Under the pieces are notes generated by a model. That model did not search any database and was not told the DNA's origin. It saw only the letters and a program-made list of their open reading frames with translations. Shown piece by piece: positions 24,730 to 32,296 of a stretch of DNA of 37,927 nucleotides. Every line of letters starts with the position of its first letter. The first letter of the stretch is position 1. Made by a program: the position numbers and the translations under genes. The stretch comes from an uncultured Clostridium sp. (GTDB lineage Bacteria; Bacillota; Clostridia; TANB77; CAG-465), in assembly GCA_948470565.1 (NCBI GenBank), contig CAOKPF010000008.1, positions 1 through 37,927 of the forward strand, in the 5' to 3' direction.

Positions 24730-24753
24730 TAAAACAGCTATCTTACTAACTGT
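24730..24753 (-). terminator. weak terminator of the DUF3990-partner unit
   Basis: On the minus strand ACAGTTA pairs with TAGCTGT (7 pairs, one G-U) around GTAAGA, followed by TTTTA. It is close after the stop at 24802. Confidence 0.45.
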
Positions 24754-24801
24754 ATTTTTGTATATTTATCATTAATTTCTAATTTTTTAAATTTCTGTAC
24801 A

Positions 24802-25248
24802 CTAAATTATTTTCCCTTGCACAAAACATTCATAGATATAACTTGGATTTTCATAATACATACTACTATTATAATTATCTATTTTCTCTATAATCCATGA
24901 AGAGAGTACTTTTATCAATGTATTAATATATTCCTCTTCATTCTCATTAATCATTATTATTAGTCTTTCATATACTCTTCCTAACTCCCAAAAACTTGGG
25001 ATATTATTATTACATCTTAATATTACATCATAATCTCCCATTTCTATTTTATGCTTTTGAATAAGCTCGTCCGAAATCTTTTCCATGTTTTCTGAGTGAT
25101 ATATTTCTGCTAAATCGTATACTTTTTTTATACTTTCTCTTCCTAACTTTTCTACTATATACTTCTTTGTATTTTTAGTTTTTCTTGCAATATATTCAAT
25201 TAAACTACATATAAAAAATAAATCGTTTTTCTTTTGAGATTCTCCCAT
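24802..25248 (-). CDS. partner of the DUF3990-like protein
   Basis: A 148-aa soluble helical protein. The pattern DLFFICSLIEYIARKTKN, SIKKVYDLAEIYHSENMEKI, DELIQKHKIEMGDYD and SSMYYENPSYIYECF matches, from memory, a clostridial family repeatedly encoded next to DUF3990 genes; I cannot give a family number. It starts 3 bases after the DUF3990-like gene, whose end carries AAAGGAG 12 bases before this ATG, so the two are coupled. By analogy with toxin-antitoxin pairs it could be the cognate antitoxin or accessory factor; this is inference. Confidence 0.7.
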   Translation of the reverse strand: MGESQKKNDLFFICSLIEYIARKTKNTKKYIVEKLGRESIKKVYDLAEIYHSENMEKISDELIQKHKIEMGDYDVILRCNNNIPSFWELGRVYERLIIMINENEEEYINTLIKVLSSWIIEKIDNYNSSMYYENPSYIYECFVQGKII

Positions 25249-25251
25249 ATA

Positions 25252-25707
25252 TTATTTTATCTCCTTTACTCCTACAAATACTATACATTTTAAAGACTTT
25301 TCTGTACAAAATGCAATTTGATGTGTTGGATGTCTAAATTTTGCAAGTTCCCAAAATGCTTCTCTTGTAATAACTCCATCTATTAAATCAGTAATATAGT
25401 TATATACTTGATCGTCAGCCATAGCTCCAATAACTATATCATAATTATGTGTTTTTCCTCTTCTTGAATTTATTATAAAATCTAACCATTCTTCTGTCAT
25501 AACTGTAAAATTTTTTATTTTCAATGTATTATCTTCATTATATTCATACATATTAATAATTGGGGTATCATATTTTCTTGCCCATTTTTCTGCTTGCTCT
25601 GATAATATTGTACAATAAAATCCTTTGCCAAAATCCTTAGTATATTTTCCCTCAACAATTTTGGGTTCTTCAACCTTACAATAACTACCATGATAAATTA
25701 TTTGCAT
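25252..25707 (-). CDS. DUF3990-like protein, possible ADP-ribosyltransferase-type toxin
   Basis: 151 aa. The opening YHGS (5-8), then DFGKGFYCT (25-33) with SEQAEKWA and later RRGKTHNYDIVIGAMADDQV, are the signatures I associate with DUF3990. The YHG...GFY.T order also matches the His-Tyr part of H-Y-E type ADP-ribosyltransferases, so an NAD-dependent modifying activity is plausible but not shown. GAGGAG precedes the ATG. It is the first gene of the pair with 24802-25248 and lies downstream of a HipA-like kinase gene on the same strand, separated by 216 bases that contain a promoter-like palindrome. Confidence 0.75.
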   Translation of the reverse strand: MQIIYHGSYCKVEEPKIVEGKYTKDFGKGFYCTILSEQAEKWARKYDTPIINMYEYNEDNTLKIKNFTVMTEEWLDFIINSRRGKTHNYDIVIGAMADDQVYNYITDLIDGVITREAFWELAKFRHPTHQIAFCTEKSLKCIVFVGVKEIK

Positions 25708-25820
25708 AATTGTTCTCCTCTCTTATTCTTTAAAATTCTTAATATTAATAGCCTAATAGTATTTTTTCACTATTTCTAATGGAAAAATGAATTTATGTTT
25801 TTTCTATCTAACTTCATTAA

Positions 25821-25841
25821 GATTTAGTCTAAATCATTATA
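25821..25841 (-). promoter_or_regulatory. -10 box with adjoining palindrome before the DUF3990 pair
   Basis: TATAAT (25836-25841, minus strand) is followed at once by the perfect palindrome GATTTAG-T-CTAAATC (25821-25835), covering the expected start of transcription. No good -35 is seen. The layout suits autorepression by an antitoxin. The rest of 25708-25923 shows no gene. Confidence 0.5.
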
Positions 25842-25923
25842 CAATTTTTATTTTCACTTATATTTCCTTTAATTTCTTTACTTTAACGTTAACTATTTTG
25901 AATAAATCTTTATTACCACAAAT

Positions 25924-26805
25924 TTATGTCTTTATTTTGTCATAATTACATTTTAAAATCTTTTCATATCTTAATTCTATAATTTTCTTATAAAATTCTT
26001 TTCTTATATCCGAAATATATGGAGTATCATCAATAATTTTACATATTTTATTCATATCTATTTTTGGAAACATTCTTAAAAGTGCTTGATTACACTCATC
26101 TTTTTTTAAAGAATTTATAAAATCAAAATAATTTATCTTTTTATCATCTATTTTTAATGCAGATGTTGGAAATACACGTACACGTGCTTCCATTTCTTCT
26201 TCATTATTTATAATCTCTTCAATTTTTTCATCAGTCAATTGTGGATACAAGCATGATGCACAATCATAAATTGGTGCTATTTCAACCTTTTTTAAATTCT
26301 CATTTATTAAAAATCCCCAATTCCCATTATGTCTGTCAAAATTTCCTATTAAACTATCTGCAATAAACATATCCCAAAAAAACTTTTTTAACTCTCTTGT
26401 ATCATATACTAGCTGCTTATCTATTGTTTCAACGACTTCACTTAGTTCTGTTCCATATCCATTTTTAGATATTTGAATTTGACTGTTTTTTAGTTCTGCA
26501 AATTGCTTTAAAACAGTTCCTATTGATGTAAAGTCTTTACAGGCAACAACAATTTTTTCTACTCCATTTAATTTATAAGTTCCTAATAATGTCTTTTGTA
26601 CTTTTAACCCTATACTTCCAATTATCCTGCATGATATATCTTCTGAAATACAACTGTTAAAATATCCATTCTCTTTTATTCCTTCATTTATTCCAGGAAA
26701 TTTTAACATATAGTCTTCTGAATTATATTTGATACAAATTTTTCCTCCATTTTTTCCACCATAATATTTAAAATTATTTACTTGACAATTTGTAAAGTCA
26801 ACCAT
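25924..26805 (-). CDS. HipA-like (CtkA/HipT-type) serine/threonine kinase
   Basis: 293 aa. Nucleotide-binding start YYGGKNGGKICIKY, Lys35 in YMLKFPG, catalytic loop LIGNFDRHNGNWGFL (Asp157, Asn160, Asn162) and metal-binding APIYDCAS (Asp181): the HipA C-terminal kinase plan without the usual HipA N-terminal subdomain, so closer to compact CtkA/HipT kinases. Such kinases phosphorylate aminoacyl-tRNA synthetases or other proteins and block growth; the target here is unknown. GGAG is 8 bases before the ATG. No HipB-type antitoxin (helix-turn-helix) is adjacent; the gene directly upstream is a decayed relic. It may work with the DUF3990 pair downstream. Confidence 0.8.
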   Translation of the reverse strand: MVDFTNCQVNNFKYYGGKNGGKICIKYNSEDYMLKFPGINEGIKENGYFNSCISEDISCRIIGSIGLKVQKTLLGTYKLNGVEKIVVACKDFTSIGTVLKQFAELKNSQIQISKNGYGTELSEVVETIDKQLVYDTRELKKFFWDMFIADSLIGNFDRHNGNWGFLINENLKKVEIAPIYDCASCLYPQLTDEKIEEIINNEEEMEARVRVFPTSALKIDDKKINYFDFINSLKKDECNQALLRMFPKIDMNKICKIIDDTPYISDIRKEFYKKIIELRYEKILKCNYDKIKT

Positions 26806-26806
26806 A

Positions 26807-27174
26807 TTATTTCTCCATTCTTATATATTTGTTGTATAAATAGTCACATTGTTTTTCAGTTGTATTTTGGTCTGTACAAACTGAATTTATAGCTCCCTGA
26901 ACTTGATTTATTAAACAATCAATATAATTTACATAATTTTTTATTCCTTATTTAAAATATTTGGCTACATATTTCTGATAAACTTCCTTTTTTAATTTAT
27001 ATATTGAATTTCATCTCGATTTCCATTTTTATGCAATCTTAAATCTAAATTTAAAACTGTTCTACACAATCTTCTTCGTTATGTATCCCTATTAGCTTTA
27101 TTTACAATTTCTTTGTCATTTTTGGAGTACAAGACTCGACATTTTCTCTGCACCAAAACATTAAGATCACAAAA
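26807..27174 (-). pseudogene. decayed gene directly upstream of the HipA-like kinase
   Basis: Coding-like segments broken by stops. In one frame: RKCRVLYSKNDKEIVNKA, stop (27079-27081), RRRLCRTVLNLDLRLHKNGN then RDEIQYIN, stop. After a frame change near 27000: YKLKKEVYQKYVAKYFK, stop (26948-26950), then NYVNYIDCLINQVQGAINSV ending RMEK one base before the kinase ATG. I do not recognise the family. The stretches keep normal codon texture between lesions, as in a young pseudogene. It might once have been the antitoxin or regulator of the kinase; that rests on position only. Confidence 0.6.
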
Positions 27175-27467
27175 TTATTTGTCGTTATTTTCTTCTATTA
27201 TATTCGTAATTTCTTTCAATTTCTTTTCCAATAATTTCTTATCTATCAATTTTAATGTATATTGGGATACCATTGTTGGCGACATCGTTCTACTAATTTA
27301 TCTACAATTTTATCTCCACAATTAGAATCATTTACTTTTTCACTTATATATTTTCCAAAATCCTAATACAAAGAAATAAGTTCTTCATTAACTTTTCTAT
27401 ATGTATTATTTCTTCTAGTTTCTTTCATATTAATAATTTCGTTAAAATTCAATTCTAGACTCTCCAA
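27175..27467 (-). pseudogene. relic of a YhcG/DUF1016-type nuclease gene
   Basis: TTG start (27467) with GAAAGGAG 8 bases upstream. The frame reads TYRKVNEELISLY, then TAG (27363-27365), then DFGKYISEKVNDSNCGDKIVDKLVE: the N-terminal DUF1016 domain, where the stop replaces the conserved Trp of LYW (TGG to TAG). After a frame change near 27285 the sequence reads MSPTMVSQYTLKLIDKKLLE, which looks like the C-terminal end of the same family, and stops at 27175. The nuclease core between them is deleted. YhcG-like proteins are PDDEXK-family nucleases linked to defence islands. Confidence 0.7.
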
Positions 27468-27506
27468 ATATTTTTCTCCTTTCAATAATTTTATTTTTCG
27501 CAATTT

Positions 27507-27943
27507 TTATTTTATACAATACAACCAATTGTTATTATATCGCTTATCTCCCCACCAATTAGGTAATACTTCTGATAATTTAATAGTAGTTCTTGTTTCA
27601 TAATCAGTCAATATTTCCATGTCCTTTTATTTCTATTTAATTGCATTAAAAATTCTCTACAAGCTCCACAAGGCATTCCTCCATTATGCGGTGGATTATC
27701 TCTAAAGGCTATTAGCTTTTTAATTTTTGTTTTTCCTGTATTGATATACATATTTAATGCTGCAACTCTTTCTGCACATAAATTCATAACACCACTAGCA
27801 CTTTCAATACAAAAACCTGTAAAAATTTTACCATCTTCACTTTCAACTGCAGCTACAACATGGTGTGCTAATATAAAAGGAGATACATATTCTCTATGAT
27901 ATTCTTTCTTAGCTTTATTATACATTTCTTCCCATTTATCCAT
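27507..27943 (-). pseudogene. cytidine deaminase-like gene with C-terminal frameshift
   Basis: The readable part (27608-27943) encodes a cytidine/blasticidin deaminase-fold enzyme: zinc motifs NLCAERVA (Cys ligand and catalytic Glu) and MPCGACREFLMQ (two Cys ligands). The reading then runs into RNKRTWKY and a stop, while the next frame continues DMEILTDYETRTTIKLSEVL and PNWWGDKRYN to a stop at 27507, the expected C-terminus. One base appears missing near 27625-27632. The catalytic core is intact, so the shortened 111-aa product might still fold, but it lacks the last strand and helix. AAGGAG precedes the ATG. Confidence 0.75.
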
Positions 27944-27992
27944 TTATAATCACTCCTTATATAAATTTCTTACTTATACTTCATTATTTTCT

Positions 27993-28510
27993 TTAAATTT
28001 TTGAATAATAGTACATATCTGTGCAATGTAAATCACTATCCCATTTTTCTTCTTTATAATTATAAGTAAAGTAATTTTTTATTGTTTTCTCATATTTATA
28101 AAATCCTTGCTTTAAATAGAATGGAATATTGTTCTCCGATGTTCCAACTAACATTTTATTATATTTCTGTTTATAATTACCACATAATGATTTTAATAAC
28201 TTTTTAGCATAACCTTTATTTCTGTATTCTTTCTTTGTAACTAGATTTTTTAATTCTAATTCATTTTTAGAAATGTGCAAAATTACTGCGACCGAAACTA
28301 TTTTCTCATCAACTTTTAATCCATACATATCAGAATCGCTTAAATACTTGTAAATCATGTCTTTTGAAGGAGCTGTTTCTAATAATAGGTCTATATAATC
28401 TTCTTTGTTATCTATCTTTTTTACTTGTATATTCGTTCTACTAGATAGCTCGTAACCTATTGGTAATTCTGGTTTTACTGAATTGTGACAATTATATCTA
28501 CTTTCCTCTG
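27993..28510 (-). pseudogene. GNAT acetyltransferase gene lacking a start codon
   Basis: The GNAT fold is clear: VSVAVILHISKNELELKNLV, EYRNKGYAKKLLKSL (acetyl-CoA loop) and IPFYLKQGFYKYEKTIKNYF. The first ATG in frame (28358) has no ribosome binding site and would remove the first strand and helix, which are present upstream as IQVKKIDNKEDYIDLLLE. Further up the open frame runs into AEESRYNC before a TAA at 28521-28523, with no ATG, GTG, TTG or CTG start. That tail equals the C-terminal motif of QueH and shares 20 identical bases with queH at 30117. The gene was apparently fused to, or cut by, a second queH copy. The region 28511-28589 holds only coding-like scraps. Confidence 0.6.
28489..28508. 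repeat. 20-base direct repeat, copy 1 (queH-like tail)
   Basis: Identical to 30117-30136 and read in the same codon phase (EESRYN). It marks a remnant of a second queH-like gene. Confidence 0.75.
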
Positions 28511-28589
28511 CGACAAAGCATTATGACCACATTTTTATCTTTCATTTTTCTTGTATAGTTGTTTTCATTTCCAGTTTCTAAAATATTTA

Positions 28590-29405
28590 TCATATATATT
28601 TTTCTGACATTGTCATAGCATGCATATTTAAGGCATTAATTTCTGCTACATCTAAATAAGCAGATACCATTCTATTTAATAAATCTAATTCTTTTTCTGA
28701 TAAATAATTCTTTGCAATTTCTGTTTCTGCTCTTGTAGGACTATTTCCTTTAAAATTAGTTAATCCAATATTTTCTTTTTCGCTGTCTACTCTATTAAAT
28801 ATTACTTCTGATGCAGTATTTCCTTGAACTGCATAGTGCATCTTATTTTGAACTGTTTTAAAAAATTCTTTTGTTTTTTCATCTCTTACATCATAGTCTA
28901 CACTTGTAGCATAGATATCTAAAATTTTTCTCCAAAATACTTTTTCAGATGAGCGAATATCTCTAATTTTTTCTAGTACTTCTTCAAAATATACTCCACC
29001 ACCATTATTTTTAAATCTATCAACATTCAAGTTATATCCTTTTATTAGATATTCTTTTATTAATTTATTGGTCCATATCCTAAAATGAGTACCACGAATT
29101 GACTTTACTCTATATCCTACTGCTATTATTAGGTCTAAATTATAAAATTTTGTTTTATAGTTTTTTCCATCTAAAGCAGTTGTCAAGTTTTCCTTGACAA
29201 CTGAATTTTCATCTAGTTCTTTTTCTTGAAAAATATTTTTTATATGTAAACTTATATTTTGCTTTGGTGTATCAAATAATTCTGCCATAGCATTTTGTGT
29301 CATCCAAACATTTTCATCTTCAAGTCGAACTTCTATTTTAACTTGTCCATCATCAGTTGTATATATTATAATTTCATCATTCTTTTATAGTAATTTATCA
29401 ATCAA
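28590..29405 (-). pseudogene. RhuM-family (virulence RhuM/Fic-like helper) gene with early stop
   Basis: RhuM-type proteins are frequent neighbours of restriction and toxin systems; their role is poorly known. The conserved block AMAELFDTPKQNISLHIKNI, ENSVVKENLTTALDGKNY, YNLDLIIAVGYRVKS and GTHFRIWTNKLIKEYLIKGY is intact. The true start is TTG 29405 with AGAGGAG upstream, followed by six codons, an ochre stop (29385-29387) and then KNDEIIIYTTDDGQVKIEVR in the same frame. So codon 7 has mutated to TAA. Restart at ATG 29303 would give 237 aa without the N-terminal strand. The C-terminus also ends about 60 residues early (MTMSEKYI), so the gene is damaged at both ends. Confidence 0.75.
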
Positions 29406-29461
29406 ATTTTTTCTCCTCTTTTTAATATTTTCCCCATATAATTTGTATGTATCTAATTTGT

Positions 29462-30016
29462 TTATTTATACTTATTTAGTATATTCTCTAAATCATATGT
29501 ATAAAATACTTCTGGATATCCTACACCAAATTTAACAAAATCTTTTTCATATTTTGATAATTTGCCACCCCATAATTCATATAATTTTCTAGCCTTCATA
29601 TTATCTTTTAAAACTCCAATTACATATTTTAAAGCACCATTTTCTATTGCCCATTGTTCAAATATTTTTTTTAATGAACTTCCAATTCCACAACCTTGAA
29701 ATTTTGAATCAACATAAAGTCCAATTAAATCAGCATATTCAGAATTAAAATATTCATATGATGAATTAATACTTCCACACATTATTCCTATTATTTCATC
29801 ATTGTATTCAGCAACATATGCTATATTTTTGTTGTCATTTTTTATATTATCAGTAAATGTTTTAGACTTCTCATCTACTTTATTGTCTTTTTCTATGAAT
29901 ACTTCTTCTGGGAATATATGATGATATGCCTCTCTCCATACTTTGTTTACTAAAATAAACCAATGCTTAGCATCTTCTGGTTTTACTTTTCTTATCTTTA
30001 ATAAATTTTTATCCAT
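29462..30016 (-). CDS. GNAT family N-acetyltransferase
   Basis: 184 aa. Starts IRKVKPEDAKHWFILVNKVW; the core strands contain IAYVAEYNDEIIGIMCGSI, LIGLYVDSKFQGCGIGSSL (acetyl-CoA pyrophosphate loop Q-x-x-G-x-G/S) and the C-terminal VLKDNMKARKLYELWGGKL. It transfers an acetyl group to an amine; the substrate cannot be told. AAAGGAAG precedes the ATG. It lies 51 bases after queH on the same strand and may share its transcript. Confidence 0.9.
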   Translation of the reverse strand: MDKNLLKIRKVKPEDAKHWFILVNKVWREAYHHIFPEEVFIEKDNKVDEKSKTFTDNIKNDNKNIAYVAEYNDEIIGIMCGSINSSYEYFNSEYADLIGLYVDSKFQGCGIGSSLKKIFEQWAIENGALKYVIGVLKDNMKARKLYELWGGKLSKYEKDFVKFGVGYPEVFYTYDLENILNKYK

Positions 30017-30067
30017 ATTTTATCTTCCTTTATCTTCATTAAATCTTTTAAATAATATATTAAATCA

Positions 30068-30694
30068 TTAGATTATCATTCCATTTTTTGCTTTTTCCAA
30101 GTCTTTTTTAGTGTAGCAATTATATCTACTTTCCTCCGAAAATATACACCCACAATATTTTTGCATATACAGTCCATAATCTCTTGCCATTTTGTGTCCC
30201 TCTCTAAAATGCTCTTTGTAATCATTATATACGAATTCAATACCATATTCATCTTGCAATTTTTCACCTGCTTTTTTTATTAACTCATGATTTTGATATG
30301 GACTTATTGTAAGAGTTGTAGAAACCAAGTCAAAATTATTTTCTTTTGCATATTCAAAAACTTTCTTTAATCTCATATAGTAACAGTATTCACATCTAAC
30401 TGAATATTTTTTACCATCTCCAACATTTTCCACAACATATTTTACATATGAACTTAAGTCATAATGATCAATTACAACATTTTGACACATAACAATATCA
30501 TTACAAAACGTTATAAAAGATTCCTTTCTTTTTTCATATTCAATGCTAGGATGAATATTAGGATTATAGAAACAAGCTGTATAATCAACTTTTTCTAACT
30601 CACCAGTATTATTTATTATGCCATTTTCTCGTAAATCTTTTTCTATATACACAAAACAAGGTGCACAGCAAGCGTGCATTAGTAACTTTCTCAT
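30068..30694 (-). CDS. queH: epoxyqueuosine reductase QueH
   Basis: QueH (formerly DUF208) performs the last step of queuosine formation, reducing epoxyqueuosine in the tRNA anticodon. 208 aa. The conserved cysteine motifs are all present: HACCAPCF (8-15), RCEYCYY (about 119-125) and [10 protein letters not shown] (about 183-192), which hold the iron-sulfur cluster and nearby metal site. The ATG overlaps the ruvB stop as ATGA with GGGAG upstream, so translation is coupled to ruvB. Other queuosine genes (tgt, queA) often near ruvB are not in the window. Confidence 0.95.
   Translation of the reverse strand: MRKLLMHACCAPCFVYIEKDLRENGIINNTGELEKVDYTACFYNPNIHPSIEYEKRKESFITFCNDIVMCQNVVIDHYDLSSYVKYVVENVGDGKKYSVRCEYCYYMRLKKVFEYAKENNFDLVSTTLTISPYQNHELIKKAGEKLQDEYGIEFVYNDYKEHFREGHKMARDYGLYMQKYCGCIFSEESRYNCYTKKDLEKAKNGMII
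30117..30136. repeat. 20-base direct repeat, copy 2 (inside queH)
   Basis: Lies in the queH codons for EESRYN and is identical to 28489-28508. Confidence 0.75.
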
Positions 30695-31695
30695 TCTCCC
30701 ATCTCCAATCCTAAATGATCATATGCAAGTTTTGTAACCATTCTACCTCTAGATCCTCTTGTAAGGTAACCAATTTGCATTAAATACGGTTCATATACAT
30801 CTTCTATTGTATCTTTATCTTCACCAATTGAAGCTGCAAGTGTATCTAATCCCACTGGTCCACCACCAAATTTTTCTATAACTGTAAGTAACATTTGCCT
30901 ATCTGTCTGGTCTAGACCTAATTCATCTATTTCAAGCTTGTCTAATGCTTTTCTTGCAATATCTAGCTTTATTGTATCAAGTAATTCATATTCTGCAAAA
31001 TCTCTAACTCTTTTTAACAATCTATTAGCAATTCTAGGTGTCCCCCTACATCTAGATCCAATTTCTAAGGCTGCCTCTTTATCAATAGGTATTCCTAAAA
31101 TCTCTGCACTTCTAATAATTATTTGTGATAATTCTTCCTCATTATATAGTTCTAATCTATTTATTATTCCAAATCTATCTCTAAGTGGCGATGAAAGAGA
31201 ACCCGCCTTAGTTGTTGCACCCACTAATGTAAATTTAGGTAAATCTAATCTAATGGATTTTGCTGATGGTCCTTTCCCTATAATAATATCTAAATTATAG
31301 TCTTCCATAGCAGGATATAGCACTTCCTCAACAGACTTATTAAGTCTGTGAATTTCATCAATAAACAAAACATCATTTTCCTGTAAATTAGTAAGAATAG
31401 CTGCTAAATCCCCTGCTTTATCAATTGCTGGACCAGAAGTAATTTTTATATTACTACCCATTTCACTTGCTATTATTTGAGAAAGCGTAGTTTTTCCAAG
31501 TCCAGGTGGCCCATATAACAATACATGATCTAATGCTTCACCCCTTTTTAATGCAGAAGATATATATATTTTTAAATTATCTTTTACTTTATCTTGACCC
31601 ACATATTCATCAAATGTATGTGGTCTTAAAGAAACCTCTTCTGTTTCAGTTTCATCATATACATATTCTGGTGACACTACTCTATCTTCTATCAT
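30691..31695 (-). CDS. ruvB: Holliday junction helicase subunit RuvB
   Basis: RuvB is the hexameric AAA+ motor that drives branch migration with RuvA. 334 aa from ATG 31695 (GGAG at 8 bases; the longer frame to 31755 has no site and runs into the promoter). Seen: [12 protein letters not shown], Walker [12 protein letters not shown], Walker [10 protein letters not shown], sensor 1 [15 protein letters not shown], arginine finger DRFG, sensor 2 [11 protein letters not shown], and the C-terminal winged helix ending in [12 protein letters not shown]. ruvA is not adjacent. Overlaps queH by 4 bases. Confidence 0.97.
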   Translation of the reverse strand: MIEDRVVSPEYVYDETETEEVSLRPHTFDEYVGQDKVKDNLKIYISSALKRGEALDHVLLYGPPGLGKTTLSQIIASEMGSNIKITSGPAIDKAGDLAAILTNLQENDVLFIDEIHRLNKSVEEVLYPAMEDYNLDIIIGKGPSAKSIRLDLPKFTLVGATTKAGSLSSPLRDRFGIINRLELYNEEELSQIIIRSAEILGIPIDKEAALEIGSRCRGTPRIANRLLKRVRDFAEYELLDTIKLDIARKALDKLEIDELGLDQTDRQMLLTVIEKFGGGPVGLDTLAASIGEDKDTIEDVYEPYLMQIGYLTRGSRGRMVTKLAYDHLGLEMGE

Positions 31696-31726
31696 AATTA
31701 TTCTCCGTTCTATACTTTTCAACAAT

Positions 31727-31755
31727 ATTATATCAAACAGCTGTTTCACTGTCAA
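31727..31755 (-). promoter_or_regulatory. consensus sigma-A promoter of ruvB with dyad in the spacer
   Basis: TTGACA (31750-31755), 17 bases, TATAAT (31727-31732) on the minus strand. The spacer holds the perfect palindrome AAACAGCTGTTT (31735-31746). Aligned as GAAACAGCTGTTTG it matches 11 of 14 positions of the SOS consensus CGAACRNRYGTTYG, so it may be a weak LexA site; ruvB is SOS-controlled in Bacillus. Confidence 0.8.
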
Positions 31756-31796
31756 TAACTTTTAAATTTATTAACAAATATATTACAAAATTACAG

Positions 31797-31823
31797 AAAA
31801 AAGGTGGCTATTTCTAGTCACCT
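31797..31823 (-). terminator. terminator overlapping the end of the 31814 gene
   Basis: On the minus strand AGGTGACT pairs with AGCCACCT (one mismatch), followed by six U residues. The stop codon TAG lies at the top of the stem. Confidence 0.75.
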
Positions 31824-32155
31824 AATCCATATTCTACTCCTTCTCTTGGATTTAATGTTATTTCCTTTATAACATCATCTCTAAATCTTTGAATTATATC
31901 CTCCAAGTTTATATTATACTCAATAATAAAATCAAAATCATCATTTGTAAAAGTATATGTATAATCATTTACTACTTGGTTACAAATATTTAGTACTAGA
32001 TTATACAGTTTTGCTTTCAAAATTGCTTCTAGAGGAGAATCTTTTTCTACTCTATATCCAATTACTTCATCATACATTTGGTCTGACTTTATCTTTACAC
32101 TTTGGTAATAATTGTATTTTTCTCTTTTCTTCTCTAATCTTTTTTTAAAAAACAT
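31814..32155 (-). CDS. small cytosolic protein, 113 aa, unknown
   Basis: Not recognised. It has a very basic first 20 residues (MFFKKRLEKKREKYNYY), then a mixed helical domain with a C-terminal acidic end. No membrane segment. I start at ATG 32155, with GGTGA 5 bases upstream; an in-frame TTG at 32170 lies upstream of the predicted transcription start. The gene is monocistronic between its own promoter (32172-32200) and a terminator that overlaps its stop codon. The leader is only about 10 bases. Confidence 0.75.
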   Translation of the reverse strand: MFFKKRLEKKREKYNYYQSVKIKSDQMYDEVIGYRVEKDSPLEAILKAKLYNLVLNICNQVVNDYTYTFTNDDFDFIIEYNINLEDIIQRFRDDVIKEITLNPREGVEYGLGD

Positions 32156-32171
32156 AGCAATCACCAACAAT

Positions 32172-32200
32172 ATTATAGCAAATTATGTCAATTTTTTCAA
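32172..32200 (-). promoter_or_regulatory. sigma-A promoter of the 31814 gene
   Basis: TTGAAA (32195-32200), 17 bases, TATAAT (32172-32177) on the minus strand. Confidence 0.7.
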
Positions 32201-32296
32201 GTATTTCGACAAAATTAGACATTTTTTTACTCATTTTAATTATGATTATTCTTTATATTATTTTAAATTCTCCAAAAAATACTATCATTTTCAAAG

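Noticed and set aside
27113-27325. 70-codon plus-strand frame
   Set aside because: Antisense to the YhcG relic, without ribosome binding site; low-complexity composition.
26807-27467. Stop-codon recoding or suppression in the relic zone
   Set aside because: Frame changes accompany the stops, TAA, TAG and TGA are normal stops elsewhere, and the key nuclease core is missing; decay explains it better.
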